Shown here piece after piece: positions 8,323 through 18,000 of a DNA stretch of 64,000 nt; position 1 is the stretch's first letter; every line of letters begins with the position of its first letter. Where the stretch lies: NCBI GenBank assembly GCA_019694975.1, contig JAIBAY010000003.1, forward strand, positions 496,001-560,000. The letters run 5' to 3'. The stretch is from Chitinophagales bacterium. Its GTDB lineage: Bacteria > Bacteroidota > Bacteroidia > Chitinophagales > UBA10324. The notes below the pieces were generated by a model, which saw only the letters and a list, made by a program, of their open reading frames with translations, was not told the origin of the DNA and did not search any database. A program made the translations under genes and the position numbers.

Positions 8323-10521
8323 ATGCAATGGATGAAAAGAGATATTTTGCGCCCCCTCCTGCTTTTTTTCAGCTTATTCATTTTTTCATCCAGCAATTCT
8401 TTTTCTGAAAATCAATTGCCCGATTCCATTCAGGCAAAATTCAATGCAGCGAAACATGATACGTCCCGTATCAGGATATTGCTTGGATACAGTCAGCAGG
8501 TGCAGGATAGCACCGCCCTGATGTATATAAACACGGCTGATTCCCTGATCAAAAAAAATATGTCCGGCCCTTTGAAACGCAATTTCACAGTGCTGCGTGG
8601 CGACGCACATACTTACCGGGGAATCATCAACAGAAACATCACTGGTAATTTCCCGGTGGCCATTCAACAGTTTAATGACGCGCTTGCCGACTATGAGATC
8701 TCCGGTGATAAATCGGCGATGACCCTTCCGCTGAGTAACCTGCAGGACATATACCTTATGAGCGGTGATTTCGAGAACGCTAAAAAAATTCTTGACCGCA
8801 GCCTGTTGGTTCAAAAAGAAAGCGGTGATACGCACGGTTACATCGGCAGCCTGCAAAACTACAGCAACTACTATGCGATGCAGGGCAATGGAGACTCATC
8901 CATGGTGGTGTTAACCCTTGCCAACAAGCTGGCAAAGCAGTCGGGTAACAAATCAGATGAAGCATACACGCTGCTCGCTATCGGCACCAATTGGTATAAC
9001 AAGGGTGATATGTCGAAGGCATTGCCTTATTTATATGAAAGCATCGAAGCTTTTGAAAAATCAAATAAACCGGAAGAGAAGTACCAGGCGTTGCTCGCCG
9101 TAGGACTGGTATATGCGAAACTGGGAGCGTATGAAAAAGCCATCGGCTTCTATAAGCCGGCGCTGCAGATCGCCACGGCAACCGGCGACCTGCCGAGTAT
9201 CTGCCTGGCAGCACTTAACATGGGCATTGCTCTCAGGGCCGGCCAACAAGCTGATTCCGCAATCGGTTACCTGCAGCAGGGGCTGGATGCATCACGTCAG
9301 CTTGGCTTCACCATTTACGGAATCTATTCACTGGTGAACCTTGGCGAATGCCACCTCATGAAAAAAGATACAGTGACGGCTATGCGATATTTCCGCGAGA
9401 GCGTCACAGAAAATAAAGATGCCATGTTATCAGAAGGGTTGTCGGAGAGTTATTACCAGATCGGGAACATCTTTTTTCTTCAGCACCGGCAGGACAGCGC
9501 CATGCACTATGCCAAGCTGAGCATGGAACATGCGAGCCGCTCCCAATATGCCGAAACCCTGAAACCGGTCGTTCAGCTGCTTAGCGCCATCTACGAAAGG
9601 AACGGAGACTACCGGAATGCACTTGACTATTACAAACGATACATCGGTTACCGTGATACTATTGATAATAAGAAAGCCTTTCAGGCAGCCGTGGAAAAAG
9701 AGTTTGAATATGAAGCGGAGAAAAAGGAATTACTGGCACGTTCAGAACGGGAAAAAGCGGCTGTTGAACTTGCTGCTCAAAAAAACCGCCTGTTGATTTC
9801 ATCCGTTGCATTTGCGGTGATACTGGTGCTGGGCAGTATCCTGTTGTATGTAAACCGGCAGCGCAAGGAGTCTGTCTACCGCGAAAAACTGGCCGAGAGC
9901 GAGATGAAAGCCTTGCGGGCACAGATGAATCCGCACTTCACCTTCAATTCGCTCAACGCCATTCAACAGATGGTATTGAGCAATGAAAATGAAAATGCCT
10001 TTCACTACCTCGATACTTACAGCAAACTCACACGGAAGATGCTGGAGAATTCAGAGAAAAAATCCATATCCATTTATGATGAAATCAAATTCCTGGAGCT
10101 GTACCTCAGCGTGGAATCATTGCGGTTCCAGCATTCGTTTCGTTATGAGATAAAGGTTGACGACTCGCTCTCTCCGCATGCCTCCCGGGTTCCGGCCATG
10201 GTGATACAGCCATATGTCGAAAACGCGATCAAGCATGGCCTCCTGCCCAAAACGGGTGATCAGCAATTGCTGATTCATTTTAAAAGAAATGCGGAGGATG
10301 CCGATCTGCTCGAAATCGTGATTGAAGACAATGGTGTGGGAAGAAAGGCAGCGGCATCAAAAAATATGGCTGATCATCAAAGCATGGGCATGTCTATAAC
10401 GGAGAACCGCTTACGGCTGCTGAAAGGAAAAAAAGACAACAAGGTATTTGTGGAAGACCTTGTTGCGAAAGACGGTACTGTCGCAGGAACGCGTGTGCAT
10501 ATGCTGATCAGCCAGGAATAA
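8323..10521 (+). CDS. TPR-domain sensor histidine kinase of the LytS (His_kinase) family
   Basis: The protein has 732 residues (an alternative start is the ATG at 8332). A signal peptide is followed by a periplasmic array of tetratricopeptide repeats (about 60-440). A coiled segment and one transmembrane helix (about 487-508, AVILVLGSILLYV) come next. The cytoplasmic His_kinase box is MNPHFTFNSLNAIQ, with the phospho-acceptor His538. The HATPase domain shows QPYVENAIKHG and EDNGVGRKAA. This is the classic Bacteroidota TPR-LytS architecture. The LytTR regulator gene begins 55 nt downstream, so the two form a two-component system. The signal is unknown. Because a giant exported protein follows further downstream, control of that surface protein is plausible but is inference. 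Confidence 0.93.
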   Translation: MQWMKRDILRPLLLFFSLFIFSSSNSFSENQLPDSIQAKFNAAKHDTSRIRILLGYSQQVQDSTALMYINTADSLIKKNMSGPLKRNFTVLRGDAHTYRGIINRNITGNFPVAIQQFNDALADYEISGDKSAMTLPLSNLQDIYLMSGDFENAKKILDRSLLVQKESGDTHGYIGSLQNYSNYYAMQGNGDSSMVVLTLANKLAKQSGNKSDEAYTLLAIGTNWYNKGDMSKALPYLYESIEAFEKSNKPEEKYQALLAVGLVYAKLGAYEKAIGFYKPALQIATATGDLPSICLAALNMGIALRAGQQADSAIGYLQQGLDASRQLGFTIYGIYSLVNLGECHLMKKDTVTAMRYFRESVTENKDAMLSEGLSESYYQIGNIFFLQHRQDSAMHYAKLSMEHASRSQYAETLKPVVQLLSAIYERNGDYRNALDYYKRYIGYRDTIDNKKAFQAAVEKEFEYEAEKKELLARSEREKAAVELAAQKNRLLISSVAFAVILVLGSILLYVNRQRKESVYREKLAESEMKALRAQMNPHFTFNSLNAIQQMVLSNENENAFHYLDTYSKLTRKMLENSEKKSISIYDEIKFLELYLSVESLRFQHSFRYEIKVDDSLSPHASRVPAMVIQPYVENAIKHGLLPKTGDQQLLIHFKRNAEDADLLEIVIEDNGVGRKAAASKNMADHQSMGMSITENRLRLLKGKKDNKVFVEDLVAKDGTVAGTRVHMLISQE

Positions 10522-10576
10522 CAGGTACCGGAATCGGCAGTTTGGGAATGGAAAAGTATCAATCGAAGTAAATCGT

Positions 10577-11317
10577 ATGATCACATCGGTTATTGTTGAT
10601 GATGAAATCAAGGGGCGGCAGTTTCTGCAACAGCTCTTACATAAGTTTGTTCCGCGTGTAAAGGTTGCCGGGGAAGCAACCAATGCTGCGGAAGCGAAGG
10701 AGTTAATTGAGTACGTGCGGCCTGACCTGGTTTTTCTCGACATTGAGATGCCCGGCAAAACCGGTATTGAGATGCTTCAGGAACTGCCGGAGATAAAGTT
10801 TGAAGTGATTTTCGTTACGGCATTCAATACCTACGCTGTAGAAGCATTCAGGCTGGGCGCCGTTGACTATTTGCTAAAACCAGTGAGTCCGCCGGAACTG
10901 ATGCGGGCTGTTGACCGCGTTGAAAAACGGCGTGGCAGCAGCATGCAGCAGAAACAAAAGTTTGAGATACTATCTGAACAATACGGAAAGCCTTTTTCGA
11001 AAATTACGGTACCTAACCTGAATGGATTTGAGTTCGTCGATTTCTCCGAAATCATCTATATGCAAAGTGAAGGTAACTACACACATATACGGCTTGCCGG
11101 CGGAAAGCAGATACTGGCGACGCGGTTGTTGGGCGAATTTGAAGAAATACTTTCACCCTACAACTTCTTCCGGGTGCATAAATCTTTTATCATTAACCTG
11201 CTGCATATAAAAAAATATACCAAAGGCGATGGCGGCGTAGTGATGATGAGTGATGGTGCCGAGATTGATGTGGCACGAAGAAGTAAAGATGCTTTTCTAC
11301 GCAGGATTCAACTGTAA
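10577..11317 (+). CDS. LytTR-family response regulator
   Basis: The protein has 246 residues. The N-terminal receiver domain has the acidic pair (VDDE), phospho-acceptor Asp55 in VFLDIEMPG, the switch Thr in FVTAFN and the conserved Lys101 in YLLKPV. The C-terminal LytTR DNA-binding domain (about 140-245) shows YMQSEGNYTHI, FFRVHKSFIINL and the closing DVARRSKDAFLRR. It is the cognate regulator of the sensor kinase encoded just upstream (55-nt gap, same strand). LytTR proteins bind paired direct repeats in target promoters. I could not define its operator here. Confidence 0.95.
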   Translation: MITSVIVDDEIKGRQFLQQLLHKFVPRVKVAGEATNAAEAKELIEYVRPDLVFLDIEMPGKTGIEMLQELPEIKFEVIFVTAFNTYAVEAFRLGAVDYLLKPVSPPELMRAVDRVEKRRGSSMQQKQKFEILSEQYGKPFSKITVPNLNGFEFVDFSEIIYMQSEGNYTHIRLAGGKQILATRLLGEFEEILSPYNFFRVHKSFIINLLHIKKYTKGDGGVVMMSDGAEIDVARRSKDAFLRRIQL

Positions 11318-11465
11318 GCAACGGGATTGATTTGATGTGGGAAAACGGCGCTTCTCTTAAAAAATATTCAACCGTTTACCATTCAATTTCTTCCGCTTCC
11401 CTGCCCATAGCCGCCATTCATACACCGGCACTCCTGCCGGTACGGCGGCACGGTATATTTGATGC

Positions 11466-11912
11466 ATGGAGGAAAACACTTACCTGCATGTCTTAATCCT
11501 GGATGATGAAGTTCACTCTTTGCAGCTTATCCAATCACTTTTGCTTCCTTTCCCCTTTATTAAACGCACCACCGCGGTGCAAAGCGTGAAAGATGCAATT
11601 GTTGTCATTAAGGAACAGGCTGTTGACCTGCTGTTACTCGATATCGAACTGATGGGTGAATCCGGCTTTGATTTGCTGGATCGCATCAGCCAGCCTGCAT
11701 TTGAATTTGTATGCCTGGCGGCCACCAAAGAGTATGCGTACAAAGCATTTGAGTACGGGAGCTCCGGTTACCTGTTGAAACCTGTGAATGAAACTGAGCT
11801 TTTCGCATGCTTTCAGCGACTGCACAGGTTCAGGCCGTTTATCCAGCCGCTCCCGCCGCTGATGCAGCAGGAACAGCCACCTGTCAACTCATTAAAAAAA
11901 CAAAGCTTTTAA
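11466..11912 (+). CDS. Stand-alone receiver domain protein, switch residue altered
   Basis: The protein has 148 residues. It is a single CheY-like receiver with no output domain, most similar in style to the LytTR-type receiver encoded 149 nt upstream. The acidic pair (LDDE), phospho-acceptor Asp59 (LLLLDIEL) and Lys105 (YLLKPV) are present. The conserved Thr/Ser of strand 4 is replaced by Ala85 (FVCLAATKEYA against FVTAFNTYA in the neighbour), so phosphorylation signalling may be weakened or the domain may be a phosphate sink or decoy. The tail after residue 118 is Pro/Gln-rich and looks unstructured. The next gene, for the giant exported protein, starts 89 nt downstream on the same strand. 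Confidence 0.85.
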   Translation: MEENTYLHVLILDDEVHSLQLIQSLLLPFPFIKRTTAVQSVKDAIVVIKEQAVDLLLLDIELMGESGFDLLDRISQPAFEFVCLAATKEYAYKAFEYGSSGYLLKPVNETELFACFQRLHRFRPFIQPLPPLMQQEQPPVNSLKKQSF

Positions 11913-12001
11913 ATTCTATTTTTATTTTGAAATCACTAAATCATTATCCAGCCAAATCATCATTTCCGAAAATACTCCTCAACCTTCTAAATGCTCAGAT
12001 C

Positions 12002-15000
12002 ATGAAAAAAATGCTACCGCTCCTGTTGTCACTTTTTATTTACCTGTTGCAAAACCAGGGTACAGTAAATGCGCAATGCGGCTTAACCAACTCCATTTTC
12101 GGCACGGCCTGTACAGGTCATATACTAACTGCCTCGGTGTCGGCTATCCCCTGCGCCATTGAATGGCAATTGAATGGCACTACCGTACATTCGGAATTTC
12201 CACTTTCGTGGAGTTCATCCGGCACCACCGTGGCAGGTGGCAACGGCATTGGCAGCGGTGCCAATCAGTTTGGAAACAGCACGCCGTATTCCACATCTAC
12301 AGCCGGCGGCATTGCAGTGGATGCATCCGGAAATATTTACATCTGCGATAATCCGAACCACCGGATTCAGAAATGGGCGCCGGGTGCAACAGAAGGCATC
12401 ACGGTAGCAGGAGGAAACGGTGCCGGCAGCGGAGCAGATCAGTTGAATAACCCTTCAGACGTTTTTGTGGATCAGGCGGGTAATGTATATGTCTGCGATA
12501 ACTACAATGCCCGTGTACAGAAATGGGCCCCGGGCGCAACGTCGGGCGTAACGGTTGCCGGTGGAAATTCATTCGGTTCAAATGCCAATCAATTCTCAAG
12601 TGCCTTCCAGATCTTTGTAGATGCCGACGGGAATGTTTATGTATCGGACAATGGAAATTACCGTGTTCAAAAATGGGCGCCGGGTGCTACAACCGGTGTG
12701 ACGGTTGCAGGTGGTAATGGCTACGGTTCAGCAGCGAACCAGTTAGGTTATTCGAGTTATATTTTCGTGGATGCGACCGGCAATTTGTATTTATCAGATA
12801 CGTACAACCAACGAATCCAGAAGTGGGCGCCGGGTGCCACCGAGGGCGTCACGATTGCTGGAGGCGGCATTGGAATTCTGGAATATCCGCGATCCATTTA
12901 CGTGGATGCCGCCGGCAATATGATGCTCATCGCCAATGGATTTAATGGTAATCACCGGCTGATGCGCTGGGCTGCCGGCGCTACGGAAGGTAAAACGCTG
13001 ATGGGTAAAATCAGCTATGGCAATAGCCCGGACCCTTTTAACACTGTCACGGATATGACACTTGATTATAATGGCAACATTGTACTGATTGATGGATTTA
13101 ATTTCCGTGTTCAGCAATTTAACATTGGCGGTATCATCAACACTTTTGCTCCGGTAGCGGCGGGTAATTACCAGGCAGTGGCATTATCTTATGGAACAGG
13201 TTGCGCTGCCGTATCCAATACAATCACGGTTGAACCTGCACCCGTGGTTACTTCCTCTGCCAGTGAAGTTGTTTGCGGCGGCAGCAATATAGTGCTCACG
13301 GCATCCGGTGGTACATCGTTTACCTGGCAACCCGGCAATCTGTCAGGCGCCGTTCAAACTTTTGCGCCGGTTAATACCAGTACCTATTCGGTGACAAGTG
13401 ATGTGAATAGCTGTGTCACGGAAGCCACTATCAATGTGTTTCCGACACCAGAGGTTACTATCAGCGGTGATAACTGCACCGGCCATCTGCTTACTGCAAC
13501 GCTCAATGCTATACCTGCCAAACTCGAATGGCAGCTTGATGGAAACACGGTATCAACAAAGATTCCTTCATGGAATAAGTCAGGAACAACAGTTGCCGGC
13601 GGTAACGGCGATGGTAGCGGGCTGAATCAGTTCACCAATACGTCTTACGGCATTACAGCAGATAAAGATGGTAACCTGTATGTAGCTGATGCCGGTAATC
13701 ATCGAATACAAAAATGGGCGGCCGGCGCAACCTTTGGCGAAACGGTGGCTGGAGGAAACGGGCAAGGATCAGCAGCCAACCAACTGTATAACCCCACTGG
13801 TATTTGCCTCGACGCTGCAGGCAATCTGTATATCGCTGATGGTGGCAACAACCGCGTCCAGAAGTGGGCGCCAGGAGCGGGCAGCGGAACCACTGTGGCA
13901 GGTGGCAATGGCTTTGGCAGTGCACTCAATCAGCTGAAATATCCGAGTTATGTGCAGGTTGACGCCTCAGGCAATGTGTATGTATTGGATGGATGGGATA
14001 ATGCACGGGTAATGAAATGGGCACCGGGCGCAACGGAAGGCGTGGTAGTTGCCGCTGGAAACGGACAAGGGAATGCCGATAATCAGATAAATCTCGGAAC
14101 AGGTATGGTGATGGATGAGGCAGGTAACATTTATGTAACCGACTGGTATGCCAACAGGGTACAGAAATGGGCACCGGGCGCAACCATAGGTGAAACGATC
14201 ATGTCTGGCTTCTACCTCGCGAATGGTTTATTTGCGGATGGCAGCGGCACTTTCTATGTCATCAACAGCCCATATGTATCACCACACTATGAATCGCACG
14301 TGGTTCGCTTCAGAGTTGGAGACTATGCTTATGAGGAGATCATACCTGCCGGCTATGGTGCCGCAGCTAATCAACTGGCCGGTGCGACGAACGGTTGTTT
14401 TGATAATGCCGGCAAAATGTATGTGCTGGATGGCGGCAATCGCCGGGTTCAACAATTTACAGTAGCTGATATCCCGGCAACCTATACACCTTCAACACCG
14501 GGCAACTATTCGGCACTGGCAACATCATTTGCCGGATGCCAGTCATCCTCCAATAGTATAACTGCTTTGCAGTCGCCGATCGCGGTATCGCAAGTTGCAA
14601 GTATTTGCGCAGGCAGCAATAATCAGCTTTCTGTTTCTGGCGGCAGCAGCTATACCTGGAATCCAGGCAACCTCAGCGGCAACACGGTAACAGTGTCACC
14701 TGCCGCTACTACTACGTATACTGTAACCGACAATGCAACTAACTGCACCACACAGATCATGGCCTTTGTGCCGGCATCTTCATCACCGGTTATTGCAGGT
14801 ACCTCATGTCTGGAAAGTGGCAATCTGACGGTAATGTATGCGCAGACACCTGCCATACTCGAGTGGAAATTAAACGGAAACACAGTAGCGACTTCTGCGG
14901 CAACCTATTCAAATGACAATAAAACAGTGGTGGCTGGTGGCAACGGTAACGGGGCTGATCTGAATCAAACAAAATATCCGCGTGGTATGGCACTGGATGC

Positions 15001-18000
15001 GCAAGGCAATGTTTATGTGGCAGAAGAAGGAAACAACCGTGTAACGAAATGGGCACCCGGTGCTACCCAAGGTGTGGTTGTTGCCGGTGGTAACGGAAAC
15101 GGTTCAGGAGCCAATCAACTGAGCTACCCCGAAGGGGTATTTGTTGACAAGTTCAACAACATTTATGTTGCTGATCAGAATAATGCCCGCATTCAGAAAT
15201 GGGCACCGGGTGCTACTGAAGGCGTAACAGTGGCTGGCGGCCATGGCACTGGCAGTGCATTAAATCAGCTTAGCAATCCACTAAGCGTATATGTCGACGA
15301 TGCAGGAAACATCTATATACCGGATCAGAGTAATCACCGGGTGGTGCTGTGGACGCCGGGAGCAACACAGGGTATTGTGGTGGCCGGCGGCAATGGCCAG
15401 GGTTCTGCAGCCAATCAGTTTTACTGGCCCATTCAGCTGACATTCGATAAGCAGGGCAATTTATATGTCGCCGATTATGGCAATCACCGCATATCAAAAT
15501 GGACGCCGGGCGCCACGGAAGGTATTACGGTAGCCGGTGGCAATGGTGCTGGCTTCAATAATAACCAGGTAGGCAATGCCCAAGGAGTTGCAGTTGACGG
15601 AGAGGGCAATGTATATGCACTCAGCGGGTACAACAGCTATATTACGAAATGGGCGCCGGGCGCCAGCACCGGAACCTACCTTGCAGGATATTGCTGTTCT
15701 CCTCCCGGTGGAATTAACGGCGCATATTCACTGATGGCTGATGCAAGTGGTAATCTCTATGTTGCCGATTACGCAAACAGCCGTGTTGTACGGTTTAATG
15801 CTGCCATAAGCGGCAGCGAATATACTCCAGCGGCTGCCGGTGACTATACAATTGCGGCAACGCAGTTCAACGGCTGTATATCAACATCAGCAATACATAT
15901 TGTTTATCCTAAACCCGTTATTTCACTTGCGGGAAATCTTTTCTTTTGCGAAGCAAGTTCCACCACGGTTGATGCGGGCATGCATGAAACATATAACTGG
16001 TCAACCGGATCAACAGCGCAGACAGAAACCTTCAGCGCTGCCGGAAATTATTCACTTACGGTTTCAGACAGCGGTTGCACGACCACAAATAACTTTTCCA
16101 TTGCTGCACAGTCACCCGTAGTCAATGTATCAGCGAACCCGTCTTCTACCTGTGTGGGAAGTCCTGTGCAACTCTCTGCCACACTTGTTTCCGGTGGCGT
16201 GGAGACACAGACGATGACTTACTACATTGATGGAAACCACCTGGCAGGGATGCCAAACAGTTGTTCAAATAATTCGCGTTATGGTTACTACTGGGATGGC
16301 GCTCCGGGCGTTTCTTACATTGATGCAGGTATGGGAACAGCAACTTCCGTAAAGGTAGAGTTCAATGTAGGGTACGACTATGGTGCCGGCAGTCAGCATA
16401 GTGTCTCTCTTAACGGGTATTCAACCGGTGCCGGCTTCACTGCACCGCATAACGCCGCCTGCAATGCTGCAGACCCTGCGAATTTCATGACGGTCACTTT
16501 CACACCTTCCAATTATCATATTGGAGGGAGCAACACCATTTACTTCTCTAATCCCTATTATTTTGGCCTCACTCCTTCCCCTGCCATCAATAATTACTAC
16601 GCAAAAGTTACGGTAGACTACCTGAAGCCTGCAGTAACCTACAGTTGGCAACCAAACGGTGATACAATTACCAACCCATTGGTGCATCCGCTTACAACCA
16701 CCACATACACACTTACCGCTGACAGCAAAGGCTGCAGCAGCGTATCAACGGTGAATGTAAATGTGGCTGCTGCTCCGGGCGATACGGCGGTATTTGGTGA
16801 TCATGTATGGAATGTATATGCTTTTAATGCCGGTGGCTCTACCAACACGGGCCATTCATGGAATGAAGCGTATTCCGGATATTATATTGACAACAATTTA
16901 AACTTCAACACCCAAACTAATTGGGCATCGAATGCGTCACCCTCCGCTGCATCAGGCTATTCGGGTTGTGCCGTGAACAGTGATAATCATAGCTGGTCGG
17001 CGAAAAGAAAGGGATTCACCTGTGGCACTTATAAGATTGATGTTACGGGCCATGAGAATGAAGGTCAGCTATTCGTGAACGGTGTTAAGGTTTGGGAACA
17101 TACCGGCAGCGGTGATTCACACGCCAATGTCTGGACCGGATTCCTGGATGATAATTCCACTGTTGTATTCAGAGCTACGGCAGGAACAGGCAACTCATCA
17201 GGCGGTATTAATTTCACCTTACAATCCTTCATTACAGTTAACGGGCCTGTTACCATCTGCCCGGGTTACTCGGTTCAGCTTACTGCAGGCAGCGCCGACA
17301 GTTACCTCTGGAGTACCGGTGAAACAACGCAAAGCATATCAGCAAGCAGCAGCGGCACTTATACCGTCGACATGACAAGCAATGGTTGCACGAATACCGC
17401 TTCACAGGTTATCACGGTGACACCGCTTGATACGGCAGTTATTTCCTCCTATTACAGTCCGGACTTTTCATTTTGCCCGAGCCAGGGATCCATTGACCTG
17501 AAGATTGGTTACAATCCGCTTGTTACCAGGTTATGGAATACCGGCAGTACAAGTACCATAATTTATGTGTCGGCGGCAGGGGATTATTCCGTAACCATCC
17601 AAGATGCACTTGGCTGTTCAGCCACATCTCATGTAACGGTTAGCACAGATGTTGCAGGTGAAGATAGCACCTTCGGCGATAATGTATGGAAAGTGAATGC
17701 CTATGCACAAGGCTATTACAGTTACTACTATGGGTATTATACCAGTGGCCGGGCATGGTATCCTGATGACTATTCAGGATATTATCTCGACAGCAGTCTG
17801 AATTTTAATTCAGAGGATGAATGGGATGCTGATTCCAATCCTTCCACTGCAACAGGATACCATGGTTGCTCCATAGGAGATGATCTTGTTTCCTGGAATG
17901 CCAAACGGCAGGGCTTTCCATGCGGCATTTACCAAATCAATATACTCGGCCATGATGATGACGCGCAGTTGCTGATTGATGGCGTGAAAGTTTGGGAACA

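Noticed and set aside
12228..15800. Regular about 126-bp repeats as a CRISPR or minisatellite array
   Set aside because: The repeats are diverged, in frame and encode NHL blades. There are no spacers of constant size between identical repeats.
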